NCBI GenBank assembly: GCA_011317545.1
Contig: WUJK01000010.1
Span: 1,116,001 to 1,180,000 of the forward strand
Direction of reading: 5' to 3'
Length of the DNA: 64,000 nt
Origin: Coniella vitis
Lineage: Eukaryota > Ascomycota > Sordariomycetes > Diaporthales > Schizoparmaceae
This document shows, piece after piece, positions 1 to 12,596 of the stretch. Position numbers and translations under genes: made by a program. Below the pieces are notes generated by a model. That model searched no databases. It had not been told where the DNA came from and worked only from the letters and a program-made list of their open reading frames with translations. The stretch's first letter is position 1. Every line of letters begins with the position of its first letter.

Positions 1-306
1 TACCACCGAGCGAAAGCAGCAGCAACAGTCTCCAGGCAACTGGCGTCAGTCGAGACACTGCCTCGAACCTTTTATTCTCTTCAAGATATTGGCTCTCTCC
101 TTGTCTCGTTTGTAGTCATACTACTTACTCTTGGCTACTTACTTGCCCTTCTCTCCTGCAGCCTCTTGCCTGACCGGCTTCGCTCGTTTACGGCTTCATC
201 TTCCGCATACTTTCTAAGCGTCTTGCTCCCTTTCCCCCCTTACACCACTCACCTGGCCCAAAGAAAACCGCGCCGTCGCGACCGGCGAAACGCCGCCCCA
301 ACCGCC
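1..306 (+). promoter_or_regulatory. Upstream region and 5' leader of the DnaJ/TPR gene
   Basis: This stretch precedes the ATG at 307 and contains pyrimidine-rich runs typical of fungal promoters and leaders. The reading frame of the gene is open back to about 166, but no in-frame ATG occurs there and the residues lack the signal-peptide character seen from 307 onward. I see no separate gene in it. No transcription start can be fixed from sequence. Confidence 0.4.
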
Positions 307-1996
307 ATGTTCGGACGTGCCACGACATTGGCCCTCGCCGCCAGCCTTCTCTCGCTTTCTTCTACTGCCGTTGCCCTCTCTCCCTCTGAGATTCCATCCG
401 ACACCCCCATTCAGGCCTTGTTGACGCAAGCCCAGCAACATCTCTCTCAAGGCGCCACTTCCGACGCTCTCGTGTACTACGACGCCGCCATTGCCCGCGA
501 TCCCCACGACTACCTGACCTACTTCAAACGCGCCACCACCTATCTGTCTGTGGGCCGTACCTCTCAGGCTGCCGATGATTTTCAGCGCTGCCTCGAGCTG
601 CGGCCAGGGTTTGAGGGCGCTCATGTGCAATTGGGTAAGCTCAAGGCCCGCACCGGTGACTGGGAGGGCGCCAAAGCGCAATACACCAAGGTAGCTGGCC
701 CGGGCGCGTCGTCACCCGAGCTAGACGAGTTGCTCGAGGCCCAGGGTGCCTCCAAACTGGCCGCGGAGGCCGCAGCAAGTGGTGACTGGGATGATTGCAT
801 CAACCATGCTTCAACAGCCATTCTTGTGGCAAACCGCGCTGTGTCTCTGCGCGAGCTGCGGTCGCGGTGCCGGTTTGCCAAGGGTGAAGTTGAGGAGGGC
901 ATGAGCGACTTGCATCATGTCCTCAATCTACGGCCAGGCGACACGAGCCCGCACCTTACAATTTCGGCCACCAGTTTCTATGCGCTCGGTGATCTGCAGC
1001 AGGGCATGGCACAGATTCGCAAGTGCTTGCATTCAGACCCAGACTCCAAGGTCTGCAAGAAACTACTCAAGCAGGAAAAGGCAGTCGACAAGGTGCTAGC
1101 AAAGGTAGAACAGGCTTTTGAGAAGAATTCACCCGTGACTGGAACGAGACTGCTTAGACCTGCGGGCGAGGATGCGGGTTTGATCAAAGAGGTCAAGGAA
1201 CAGGAGTCAGCTCTACGCAAGGATGGCGTTATTCCAGAAGAGGCACCCTCTCGTCTCATCGCACGATTGGTCGAGCTGGCCTGCCAGGGCTACTATGATG
1301 TAAGTCTTCTCTGTTCGAAAGAAAGCGAGGCATTACTGCTTGCTACGCGAACGAATTCCCCAACGTGAAAAGACCGTATAAACTTAACAGCATTTGTTTC
1401 TATAGTCGAACAACAAGAAGGCGAAGGAGTACTGCGCCGAGTCCCTCACATTGGACGACGACTCATTTTATGGTTTGCTCTTCCGCGCCAAAGAACAAAG
1501 AGAAGCCGAAGACTACGAAAACGCGATTCGTACGCTGGAGAAGGCAGGCGAGGTCAAGCCCGACAAGAAGCAGTCGATTGTAGATCCGCTGCTGCGCGAT
1601 GCTCAGCTCGAGCTGCGCCGGTCCAAGACCAAGGACTACTACAAGGTTCTCGGTGTAGCGCGCGATGCAGACGAGCGGCAAATCAAGTCGGCCTACCGCA
1701 AGCTAACGGTCCAGCACCACCCAGACAAGGCCCACAAGAACGGCGTCACCAAGGAAGAGGCCGAGAAGAAGATGGCGTCAATCAACGAAGCATACGAGGT
1801 GCTTAGCGATCCCGAGCTGCGTGCCCGCTTTGACCGTGGCGATGACCCGAATTCTCAGGAGCGTCAGAATCCCTTTGCTCAAGGCGGCCGCCCCTTTGGC
1901 GGCGGCGGCGGGCCCTTCATGTTCCAGCAGGGTGGCCAGCAGTTCCAGTTCAAGTTTGGTGGTGGCGGCGGCGGCGGATCGCCTTTTGGTTTTTAA
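307..1996 (+). CDS. ER-lumenal DnaJ co-chaperone with TPR repeats (p58IPK/DNAJC3-like)
   Basis: Two exons, 307-1299 and 1406-1996, encode about 527 aa; the intron has donor GTAAGT and acceptor TATAG. The ATG at 307 is chosen because it opens a hydrophobic signal peptide (MFGRATTLALAASLLSLSS, then AVA) that fits entry into the ER. Residues about 30-390 are helical TPR-type repeats. A J domain follows at about 407-475 with the HPD triad (QHHPDKA) that stimulates Hsp70 ATPase. The last 50 residues are Gly/Phe-rich. This order (signal peptide, TPRs, J domain) is that of DNAJC3/p58IPK, a BiP co-chaperone in ER protein folding and the unfolded protein response. No HDEL/KDEL tail is present. Domain assignment is firm; the ER role is inferred from the family. 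It converges with the mitoferrin gene downstream. Confidence 0.9.
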
Positions 1997-2836
1997 AACA
2001 AGCGTTCGTCGCCTTTTCTATTCTTGCTTTTCTCACACGTTTGACGGAGGGTCTTGAGATCCTGGAGTCTGCGGATTGGATGGAGTTTCGGTGTTGTAAA
2101 GACGTCACGGTATGCATAGTTTCGAAAGAATGCATGCATACATGTCGTTTTTCTTGTTCTTTCAGCGGTTCTCAAAGAGGAGCTGAAAGCAAAATTTTAC
2201 TGTGATCAATACCTACCGGCAGAGCAAGTGACCATCTCCCAGAATATTCTAGTTGTAGACTTCACTAAAAAAAAATCGATATTCAACCTGGCAACTCGGA
2301 CTCAAAACCTGTAAATTCATGTCATCGTGTGCTTATCTGCGTCATCTCAATCTACAAACAGTGGACTCAGTGGTTCGCACAGGTTCATGTATGTTGTGGC
2401 TGACGAACCTGTCATTAGCAAGCGCTGTTATTCTCTATTTTTCCGTTAAGCCCCCAATACCCCATGCAATCAGCACTCATCACTTGAACAGCTTTTATGT
2501 ACACTAGACACACTATCTGCTTAGATAATCAGCAGAATCAAGATTGTGTCCTTCCACGTAGTTGTTTGGCAACCTTTTGCACGCTTGTACGCACAAGCTT
2601 TATCTTCGGCATTGTACGAGCACCTTGTCTCTGAACTCCACCGCAAGTATGAATAAAGTGGCCAGATTCCGGACATAGGAGAATGTGGCAAAGCATTCAG
2701 AAGTCGCCCGCGGTTTTTCGCGGGTATTTGCAGGTCACCGCACGGTTGCAACTTCTGGATTATTGCGCCAACTAGTGCGACCCTGGCAACTCTAGGCACA
2801 GGATGGCTCTTTCAAAGTTCAAAGGAAGTCGTCCGT
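1997..2836. other. Convergent intergenic region
   Basis: About 840 bp between the stop codons of the DnaJ gene (+) and mitoferrin (-). It should hold both 3' UTRs. Short open frames on either strand resemble no protein family I know and have no convincing splice pattern. I see no RNA gene or repeat. Confidence 0.5.
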
Positions 2837-4309
2837 TCAAGCGGCATCGTTGTTGGAGCGAATAAAGTATGCCCTGAGTAAATAGCATATTAGTATAACC
2901 AAGACTACGCACTTGAAGGACTCGTTGCCAGCATAGAGTACTCAGGGCAGTGGATAACTCACTTGGAAAACTCATATGCCGACCAGCAAATGGCTGTGCT
3001 AGGCATGGTGGTCACCACTCGAGGGCGAATGCCTTTGAAGAAACCCTTGACTCCCTCTCTCCGGTAGAGCAGTTTGCATCCAGCCACAAAGCCATTCACA
3101 GTTCGAAGCTCCGCATCCGTTGCAGTGCCTCTGGTCTGCAGCATGGTCTTGATGACGTCCATTGGTGTGGTCAAGCCAGCGGCGAAGCCGCCAGCAACCG
3201 CGCCGGCAACGCAGTGGGTGAAAGGATCGTATTGCTTGGTGGGGTTCATGCTTGTGGATATCGTTTCGTAGGCGAGGAATTGGAGTGCAGTAAAGGGGAC
3301 GGTCATGGAGAGTGTCGTTGGATAGGAGACGTAGAACGCGCTGAGGCCCTCGGTTCTGTAAACGTACTTTGCGCAATCGGGCATAGATCGGTACATTTTG
3401 ACTGAGTTCTGGATCTGCATTCTCTGTTTGATGACTGCCAAAGTGCGTCAGTAAGTCCGGCTACAGCACGGACCGAGGCTCGAGTGCTGTACATACCATC
3501 GAACGGGTTCATGAGAGCGTCGCTTGCAATAGTGGCACAGGCTCCACTGGTGGCTGTTATCGCACGGTCAGTACCTCATTCAAGGTTTCATTCTCCCCTT
3601 GTTGCTATTGTCGCCGCCGCAAGCTGATGTAACAGGAATTTGTGCTTACCTGCGGCCAGAGGATGGTGCACACCAGCCTTGTTGCCTCCCATGAGGTGCT
3701 TCACAGCTTCGTAGGTGGCAAAGTAGACAGCGTGAGCAGGGCCTGCTCCAACAACAACGCTAGACATGCCGCGCCATAGACTCATGATACCCTCGCCGGT
3801 AGCCATTCGGTACGTGCCCTGGATGACGCCATTGTAGACCGCTGAAGGAGAAGGATTCAGGACCTGCATTCGCGTCTGTGTAGAAGGAGCGCATTAGCAT
3901 AGGTTACGCGCCAAGCGCACGAGGCGTGGAGATGGAGATGGAAGACGCGCCTTGATAGCATCGATAGGGTACATGACAGTGTGCTCCTGCAGCGACAAAG
4001 TCAGATAAAGTGCCAGTCAAAGCCGCACCAGAGGAACGAGATACTGACGGCTATGCCTGCAAAGGCGCCGGCTGCCATGTTTTGCAGCAGGGAGAAGTTG
4101 GGCGGGAGGGCTTCATAGCTGTTTTGGGGCCAAGATGGTCAGTACCTCTCCAAGGGATGCTCGTCACAATGGCCGGAAGCTCTCGGCTCTCTTCAACTGC
4201 TCTGGTCTTTTCACCGACGTCCCTGCTGACCCGCGGACTCTTGTTTTCCTCTGTCTGTATTGTAGACTCACTCGTATTCATCGACGGGTTCTGCATTGGG
4301 CTGGGCCAT
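2837..4309 (-). CDS. MRS4: Mitoferrin, mitochondrial iron carrier (Mrs3/Mrs4-like)
   Basis: Seven exons on the minus strand: 4309-4272, 4118-4049, 3986-3951, 3875-3650, 3553-3497, 3434-2963 and 2873-2837. They sum to 936 nt in one frame, giving 311 aa. The protein has three tandem mitochondrial-carrier repeats of about 100 aa, each with the PX(D/E)XX(K/R) signature: PIDAIKTRMQ, NPFDVIKQRMQ and TPMDVIKTMLQTRG. The third form, with MLQTRG, is characteristic of mitoferrins, which import Fe2+ across the inner membrane for haem and Fe-S synthesis. The start MAQPNAEPVDEY is short, as in fungal homologues, and the last exon ends KAYFIRSNNDAA. The intron 3950-3876 has a GC donor and splits the first signature exactly between K and T. 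Family assignment is strong; the exact Mrs3/Mrs4 name is by similarity. Confidence 0.92.
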
Positions 4310-6809
4310 TGGGGCCACAGCGGCAGACGCTTCGCCGAGGGTCTTCTGGAAATCCAGGTTGGCGATGGCGATGGGGTCGGGGGCCGTTCGCAGGCAGGCA
4401 CAAGGAGGCGGAGACGGTGGCTCGTAGCACAGTCTACACGAGGTGGACGTCCTGGCAGGACTCGCAATGCTTGGTCGTCGGCTGGAGGATTGTCGGGGGT
4501 CGTTTATCTGCTGGTGACGCAATGGATTGCAGTGTGTGCACAGGAAAAGACCGAGATGGGCGAGGCGAGGGGCAACGAAATGCGGCAGCGCAACAAAGTC
4601 CGCAGCAGTCGTGACCGGGTCGAGAGAGGTTGCAGCACTGGCGCACAATGCTCGGGCAGTCAGCAATGGCAAAGGCGATACTGGCCAGAGGAATGGGGCC
4701 GGAGAGAGAATTGGTGAGAGCAAGCGTGCGCACGAGTGTCGAAGAAAGACCTCGCTCGCTGTTTGCACCTCGCTGGCCGTGAATGAAATAAAATTCCGAG
4801 GAGCCCCAAGCGGCGACACAGCTACAGGGGGGGGTGGGCTCCCGCTAGATGACACGCTGAGAGTACCGGCTTGTACCCGGATGATTGTACTTGTACCTAC
4901 TTAGGTAGAGACTTAGCACTTACCTAATATAGCCTTCGGGGTGCTATCACTGCCTATCAGTGTCTATCAATGCCTGTAGTGCCTGTCAACTCCTATTACA
5001 TGTTACATACTATGGCTTTCAGGCACGCTGGCACATACGTACTGTGTATTAGATTAGCCGATTAAGTATACTATGTAGGCATATTTGTCCCTTACTTTTT
5101 CAGGGTGTCTGTCTACGATACTTGGGTAGTGCTTTTTACATAGTAACTGTCCCCCCGGAGCGCACGGGTGTGGATTTTAGATCTGCGCAGTGTCGCATAC
5201 GTAAACACAAAAAAGAAAAACACGAAAATGGTCTCATACTGTCTCTGCAACTGGCTGAGAGATCTGATTTGCTTAGAAGACTTGGGACCTCGGCCCGGCC
5301 TGTTGACTCCTCCTAGTATGTACTATATACTTTGTAGACCTGCCCTGTCGCCTCCCCACCAGGGCAAGGCTTCTCGAACGCGGAGTTGCAGAGTCAGAGA
5401 GGGGGCCTGCATACATAGTATAGGTGACTGTGGTCACAGCAAGCAAACGGCATTTGATAACGAACTAGTTACTTCCAAGGTTGCCCCACGAAACTCATAC
5501 CCTTTTCGATTGTACTAGTACATAGTATTTACACCACATTTCTGCAGTACCCTTCTTCTCCCTATGCTATCTGGTCCACAAGTACTGCGCACCACTAGGT
5601 ATGGACAGCACGAAGCCTTCAAACCAGCTCTTCTCATCTCGATTTCGGCATTTTTTCTCTCCTACTTCTTCTCCACCTGCACGTACCCACAAATTGATTA
5701 GCTTGGTCCCTTGGTGGTACACATTTCCAACAAAAGTTCCAGGAGCCCGAACCAGGTGCCGGCGCCGGTCTACGGGGCCTTGCATATGCCAATAGACCGC
5801 ACAGCGACCGTGGTCCTTTTTGGATCCTCTTTTAGTCGGATCTGATAAAAATTTCATGCTGGGGACAGACGGGCATGTCACGTCCTCTGACTAGTGCCTA
5901 CTATGTACATACTATAGTACATAGTATTCGGTCGCACACAGTACTTCTACAGCGCACAGCCGCGCGCGCCATAATGCAGTGGGAATTCACACTGCAAAGT
6001 ACTTCAACCATTGGCCTGTTTTGTCTTCTCCTGTGCTTTATGTCCAGCGGCCGTCGACCGCCGATTCGGAGCACCGTCGGCAAAATCGATACTCCGAGCG
6101 GCCCTGCGTCAAAAGCCGATCAACTACACGATAGTACGTACTATTAGCTGCGCCATACTATGTATACATTGATACTAGCAGCACCAGATACGCAGGTACG
6201 GTAAGCAGCAATTATGGGTACCATATACAGTTCCAATATACTGTGTATGCATACCCTACCCACAGAATCTGCTTCACAGATCAGGCCTTCTTCCCCTGGA
6301 AGCCTCTTGATTGCGGCGACAATATACCAGATCGTCAGTCGGCGGTTGAAGATGTTTTCTCGGGTCGAAGCGCCCGTGTGCTGCGAGGCAATTACTTACT
6401 CGTCTCTGCGCCATGTAGCATTCCCATAGCCTTGAGCGATTAGTCTTAGGTTCAGCACTTCACGCTGTTCATATGGCAGGCAGCAAAAAGTGTGTCTGCT
6501 CCATCGGAGACTCTAGATCCCTCAAATCTTGGGTCTAGTTGTCACGTTGTCCGCTTCAGCCGACAGGCATACAAGAACAGTACCATTGATGGAGATTCAC
6601 AACGATACCCACACCCCACTACGCTAACTCCTGACCAGCCGTGAACCCCACAGAAGGAAATCCTAGGGCCCCAGTCAGTCAGTGTACACAATTCCAACGC
6701 CAATCAAAGAACAAACACGCTACCGTAGCTGTTTCCTGGACGCCACGGACGACTTTGCTCAGTCCTCCGTCCCGCCCTGGGGGCCGATGTGTGGCATTAA
6801 ACCCGTCAT
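4310..6809. other. Long intergenic region with repeated TACATAGTA-like motifs
   Basis: About 2.5 kb between the mitoferrin start and the ATG9 stop. The part nearest mitoferrin (to about 4,850) presumably holds its promoter and leader; the part next to 6,810 should hold the ATG9 3' UTR. No open frame here shows recognisable domains. The nonamer TACATAGTA or its reverse complement occurs six times between 5,069 and 6,164 (starts 5069, 5137, 5412, 5519, 5918 and 6156), along with partial copies. I see no transposase, tRNA or terminal inverted repeat. Confidence 0.5.
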
Positions 6810-9549
6810 TCATCGATGCTTCATTTCTCGTTGGAATTGATACATGAGTCCTAGCACGCCGACTTCATCTTCGCCCTCGTTGACTCCGCTATCACCTCGT
6901 CCAAGCACATGTGCTGGCGATGTTTGCCATTCTGACTGATCCAGACCATTTCCGCTCTCGTAGACGTCGTCATCCTCGGTTTTCCTTGTGCCAATGTCCT
7001 CCTCGCGGATTCCATCCTCATGCACCCCACCCGCTGCTCGGCCCTTGCGCAGGCGGGAGACACTCTTGCCCAGTGGCTGCATTTGAGGCTGGTGGCGCGC
7101 ATCAAGCAAGATAGATGCCATTGGCGAGAACGTTGGAGGTGCTTGCCCAAACCTCGACGTTTTTCCAGGTTGTGTGGTACCGCCCAGAGCATGGCTCTTG
7201 GTTCTACCGAGCTGGCTCTGGCCAATGCGTGATGTTGCCATGTCGTTACCCAGTGTCGGTGATTGAAGCCCGGGCAACGTGGGAGGAGGCTGGAAATGTG
7301 GGTGCGCGTTGGGTGGCAGATGGCCAGGGATACCTGTCTTAGGATTGATTACATAGTTGTCAAGGAACCCATAGAACGACGCGGCCATCTTGCCATGCTT
7401 TGTGGAATAGTAGTCTCCTCGCACGTCACCGCCAGGCCCGGGCTGCTTGGGAACTCTCTTGAAGTCGAACACGGCAAAAGAGCACACGTAACCCAATCCA
7501 TCCACATGGATCGTGAACTCTCGGAAGAAGTCGACAATTTGATCGCTCGATCGTGGCAAGCTGACAATGAGGATTAATGGTGCAATCAGAATGCTCACGA
7601 TCTCTTCCATAAATATAACGACCTTGTTCTTGTAAAGCCCTGAGAAGTCGACCTTGACTTCGTAGCTGTGGAGGCGTCCTTTCCAGTGATCGGGTTCGTA
7701 ATGGGTGTATTCAATGACTTGACGCAGGACGTATTCGGGATTGAACACTGTGTTATCCTCAGGAATCACACCTCTGGCAAAGGCCCATGCACCTGCGAAA
7801 ATGCTCAGGTAGAATAATGCTGTTCGATCGTGAGTAATTTCAAACCCCAGGAAGAGATCAGGATCAATCATGGTAGCAATAGCCAGTACAGTTGCCAAGG
7901 CACCGGCGATAAATGCAACCGTCCGGGCGAGGCGTTCAGTTACAACACTAGGAAATTGATCCAAATAGCGCTTTGCAAAGGGATACGACATGTTGATACG
8001 CTCATAGAAGATGTGCGGCAACTCGTTGAACTCTCTAAACTTCCACTCGGCGAGAGGCGTGTAGGCCCGAGTACCTAGAGATGAGGGGTTTTTATGGTAT
8101 TCCTGTGCCAAGAGTCAGCAGAGCAGTATGGGAGCACCATATATGGCAGACAATACATACATGAAAGTAGGTCAGGAAATGCATGATGAACAAGTAACCG
8201 GCCATGAAGGGCGCGATCATGAGCGTCATGAATCCCGCGAAAAGGAATCTTGCTCTGAGTTTTTGGCTGAGCTGGCCACGGCGGTCCGACTTCAAGAACT
8301 CTTGGTTGACTTGACCTCGCTCGTCAAACACAAAGTCCATGATGCTGAAGTTCAATGTCCACTCGAGTAGACGGGAGAGGAACTGTCTGCCATTCAGAAA
8401 AGGTAATGGAATCGATAAATCCAGGATGTCCTTGTTAATCAGGGCAATGAGAAAATTCTCTTTCCGCATCAGGCGATTGGCAATATCGTGGGCATCAAGT
8501 CTTTCTTTCGACTGGCTACCAAGCCATTTGCGTTGTCCCGGCTTCTGGCGTTCTGCCGTCTTGGGGTTGCTGTCTCTCAACTCCATAATCCGTGCAACGA
8601 CATCCTGCCAAGACACAGTTTGCATGTCGTGTTCCGGGATCTCGAGAAGCTGCACGAAAAAGTCCCTCATTATGGTCATGCGTCTTAGGTCTAGGGGAAT
8701 TTGGAAAGCTTTCCAGATCCAGTAGAGGGCAGTAACCCATAGTGCAAAGTTCCATGCTCCTGACATTTCCTTGGTACATTTTGGCACCAATATCTGTTCC
8801 ATCGTTCTGCTATTTGGAATCTTGTTGTAATTGACGCACTGGGTCAGGAACGTGAGAAATACGGCGATAAAGCCTATTTCCACTAGATGGAGAAAACGGT
8901 CGAGTAAGATGCACCAAAACCCATTGCCACGGTAATAATTGTAAACGTCCTGCATGAAGCTGTCCAGATTATCGACGTTTGCCCATCTCCATTCCGCTTT
9001 TTGTCGAGCATTGCCCATTACAGTGTTGGCAAAGGCACTTGGTCCCCTCCGGCCATGTTGTGATCCTGGTGCAAACGTGTCATTCTGATGCAACTGCTGC
9101 TGGTTTCTGGTTGTTTCCCATTGCTCGCGGCTTCTTCTGGTTGACCGGCCTGGAATGATAGTCACTTTCTGGGCCGATCGCCCCTTTCGACTTGTGTCGG
9201 GTTTGTGCAATGGCTCTGCCTCACGAGGCTCGACCAGCAGCGAAGCTGGTACATCGTTGTCACCGTAGTCGTCACCGTGCGATGTCCATGCCGTAGGCCC
9301 TTCTATGCCACCAGAGTTGATCTTGCGACCACGATTGTCACCGGGCAATGTATTTCTGCTACTCTCTATGGCGAGTGTCTCGGGGTCGAGTTCATCGTCT
9401 TGGAAGAGATGGTTGAGATTCTCTTCGTCCAGTGCGACTCCAGCATGATCTCCGACGTCGAATTCATCTTCAATCCTGCCACGGAGTTCGCCATAGAAGG
9501 ATTTCTGTTGACTTGCAGGTACAAGTTTTGAAAAAAGGTTTGAAGTCAT
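6810..9549 (-). CDS. ATG9: Autophagy-related protein 9 (Atg9 lipid scramblase)
   Basis: Two exons, 9549-8161 and 8102-6810, joined across an intron with donor GTATGT and acceptor CACAG, encode about 893 aa. The start MTSNLFSKL is preferred over a non-ATG extension because Atg9 proteins begin this way. The N-terminal ~200 residues are acidic and disordered. The core has several hydrophobic membrane segments and conserved Atg9 stretches, including NYYRGNGFWCILL, TPLAEWKFREFNELPH, the region around INMSYPFAKRYLDQFP, and FLTYFH joined to EYHKNPSSLG across the splice. The last ~200 residues are low-complexity. Atg9 is the only multispanning membrane protein of the core autophagy machinery; it seeds phagophores from Golgi-derived vesicles and scrambles lipids. 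The gene is divergent from COG6 across 837 bp. Confidence 0.95.
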
Positions 9550-10386
9550 TGTTTGAGTTGCACAAACCACGGTCTTGGTTTCTAGTCGAGCCGCAACCGA
9601 TGCGCCGTCATAGCAACAATCTGGTCACAGATAGAAGGCGCATTTGGTGTGCAAGTGTTGGGGGGGTTGATTTGGGATGCTATGCGATACTTGTGCGTGA
9701 TCGAGGTTTGGCTTCGTGGCATCGATCGCCGACTCTTGATTGTCGCAGGTCGTGTCTACACCTCCCTTCAAATGTTGTGAGCGAGAGCTTAATTCGGAGC
9801 AGGTCTGCACAGCCAAGGTACGACCAAGGTCAAACTGGTATGTGGTGATATAGGAACATGCGGAACGGTCACAAGAAGTAGCTGGAGGTGGACGATTTGG
9901 TCTGTCCGAGTATTGGTCGTCAGGTGGGAGACGGACGTGTGACCATCTGCCGGGCTGCCTGAACGTAGCCTCCATCTCGACGATGACGGTACCACCCTCG
10001 CAAATGGCAGGCGGTCAGAGCTACTTGTACCCTTACTCAGCAACCACCTGCCATGCAAGCTAAGGTATCTAGATACTTAGGTACGCGGTCCTGAATATGA
10101 CACGGTTTAAGGCGTACTTAGCCATGCGTATGGATCAAGAATAAGGAAGGTAGCCACGCCCAAACAAGCTTCAAGCTCAAGACACTGCCTGCGCAATCAC
10201 ATATGATTTCAAAGTCTCGACTGAAGCCCATGAAGCGGTTTTCTGAGCGACCTTGAATACTCGAGATTTACCACTATTGGCGGATTCACGCGGCCGACAC
10301 ACAGCCTTTCTCACATATGCCTCTCAACAGCAGGCGAATCATCTTCGGTCCCGGTTGATATCAATTTGCAGCCAAAGGACTGTGAT
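9550..10386. promoter_or_regulatory. Divergent intergenic region between ATG9 and COG6
   Basis: This 837 bp separates two start codons facing away from each other, so it must hold both promoters. It includes a palindrome-rich patch near 10,066-10,085 (GTATCTAGATAC followed by TTAGGTAC). Open frames here show no recognisable domain. No specific transcription factor site can be supported from sequence alone. Confidence 0.4.
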
Positions 10387-12596
10387 ATGATCATGGTCAC
10401 GGAGGATGCCTCTTCATCTTTGGGTCAGCTGCCCCTGCACTCGCCGGCAGCAGGCCTTCCTGGCGCCCTTGGCGGTCCCCCGGATCTGCCGACGCCGGCG
10501 ACAGTCGCATCCCTGAAAAGCTTCGCACCATTCTCTTCGAAGGTGACTACTGTCCTGGCAACGTCATACGCAGACTCTGAATTTCGAGATTCTTTATCGC
10601 TCATCGATGATCGAGGCCTCACTAATACCTCTGCTGCGAGGCGGCAGCTGCGACTGAACCTTCAGAGGGAGGTTATCGAAAGCAATGGAGACATTGTTAC
10701 CGAATTTGGAAAAGTATCGGATGTAAGTATGGTCGATATAAACGCCCTTTGATATCATACTTCATGTCTAACTATGTCTGCCAGCAACTTCGTCGCATAG
10801 GCCTCACCCTATCCAGACTCAACAAGAGTTATGATGAGATGAAATCGCATATTTCGGCAGCCCATGAAGCAACCTCTGCCGTCATTCCCGAAGCCACGTG
10901 TCTCATGAAGCAGCGTCGGGAAGTTGAAACTAAACAACAGCTCCTCGCAACTTTCAACAAGCAATTCATACTTGCCAAGGAAGAGCTGGCAGCGCTAACA
11001 TCCACTGCGGAAGCAGTGGATGATCGTTTCTTCGCTGCTCTTAGCAAGGCAAAGAGAATACGCAAAGATTGCGAGACACTACTGGGCTTCGAAAATCAAG
11101 CCTTGGGGTTGGAGATTATGGAGCAGACCTCCAAAAACCTCAACCTTGCCTTTCAAAAACTCTACAGGTGGATCCAGCGCGCTTTCAAAACTCTCAACCT
11201 AGAAAATCCACATATGGGGTCATCCATACGACAGGCTCTACGTGTACTTGCGGAGCGACCCTCTCTCTTCCAGAGTTGCTTGGATGTCTTTGCCGAGACA
11301 AGAGAGCAGATCCTGTCCGATACCTTCTTCACGGCTCTGGCAGGCTCATCACCTTCAGGCATTCCAGATCGGTTAATCAAACCCATTGAGCTTGTCGCCC
11401 ACGATCCGCTGCGATATGTTGGTGATATGCTAGCATGGATTCACTCAGCTACTGTTAGTGAACGAGAGGCTTTGGAAATTCTTTTTGTTGCCGAAGGCGA
11501 AGAAATTGCCAAAGGCATCCAAGCTGGGCGAGAGAATGAAATTTGGCATCTAGTTGAAGATGGCGATGGCGAGAATGCTGGGTTTGAACCAGTGAAGGCG
11601 CTCAATGAGCTGGTGGATCGGGATTTATCTGGCGCAGCCAGGATCTTGCGCCAACGCGTGGAGCAAGTGATTCAGACCAATGAAGAGGTCATTTTGGCCT
11701 ACAGACTCGCCAATCTTCTCAACTTCTATCGCATTACTTTTGCCAGACTCCTTAGCGCAGAGTCGGTCCTTGTAGATGCATTGCAGGGTCTCGAGTCGGA
11801 AGCACTACGTCAGTTCCGTTCATTGATGAGAGACTATGTGGGTAATCTCCAACACGAGTTCGAACAGCAACCGATCAACCTTGAGCCGCCGGAATTTCTA
11901 CACGAGGCTTTGGAACAATTATCAGCTGTGATGAAAACCTACGACACATCGCTCACATCGACGAGCAGCCGCGAGGCAGATTTCCAGCCAATCCTGGCCG
12001 AGGCATTCGACCCATTCATAGCGGGTTGCGAGCAAATGGCCGGAACGCTGGAGCCGCTATCTAAGACCATCTTCATGATTAACTGTGCTAATACAGCTAT
12101 TGGAGTGTTATCCGCGTTTGACTTTACCCACCAGCGGACACAACGCCTTCAAACACAATTAGGACAATTGTCTCAGAAATTGGTTGATAGTCAGTATCTT
12201 TTCTTTACAAACGAGTCGGGTCTCGGCGCAATTTTGGCCGCCATGGACTCGCTGTCGGATCCAGAAAATGATATCAAAAAGATTCGTGCGCTAGAGGCGT
12301 TCCAGCCAACGGCACTGGAGGCAGCCAGTCATACTTTGGATAGTTTCCTGGCCTCTGCTCTCATGGATGCTGCAAGAAATATGGCGGGGTTACAGGATTC
12401 ACGCCTGGGCCGGGAAGTCACAGAGGAAGCAGCCGAGAAATTCTGCACCGACTTTGAGCGATTGGAAGATCTTCTAATGTCCGCAGATGAGTGGCTGGAG
12501 CTGCAGACTCAGCAAGGCGACGCCGACGGTAATGTGCCAAGCCTGCGCACTGCATTTCCCAGGACTGCTGATGAGATCCGGATCTTGCTCTCGTGA
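10387..12596 (+). CDS. COG6: Conserved oligomeric Golgi complex subunit 6
   Basis: Two exons, 10387-10722 and 10785-12596, joined across a GTAAGT...CCAG intron, encode about 715 aa. The first in-frame ATG (10387) is used; a second lies at 10393. The first exon ends in a segment with DRGLTNTSAARRQLR, and the second opens with QLRRIGLTLSRLNKSYDEM; both are typical of the N-terminal coiled-coil part of Cog6. Later conserved stretches include YRWIQRAFKTLNLENP and HDPLRYVGDMLAWIHSA. The protein is helical and soluble, with no membrane segments. Cog6 belongs to lobe B of the COG tethering complex, which captures retrograde vesicles at the Golgi and keeps glycosyltransferases in place. In yeast, COG also supports Atg9 traffic, which makes the divergent ATG9 neighbour notable. 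Confidence 0.93.

Noticed and set aside
4268..4855. 195-codon minus frame as a longer mitoferrin start
   Set aside because: The upstream residues are low-complexity and unlike carrier N-termini; the start at 4309 gives a typical length.
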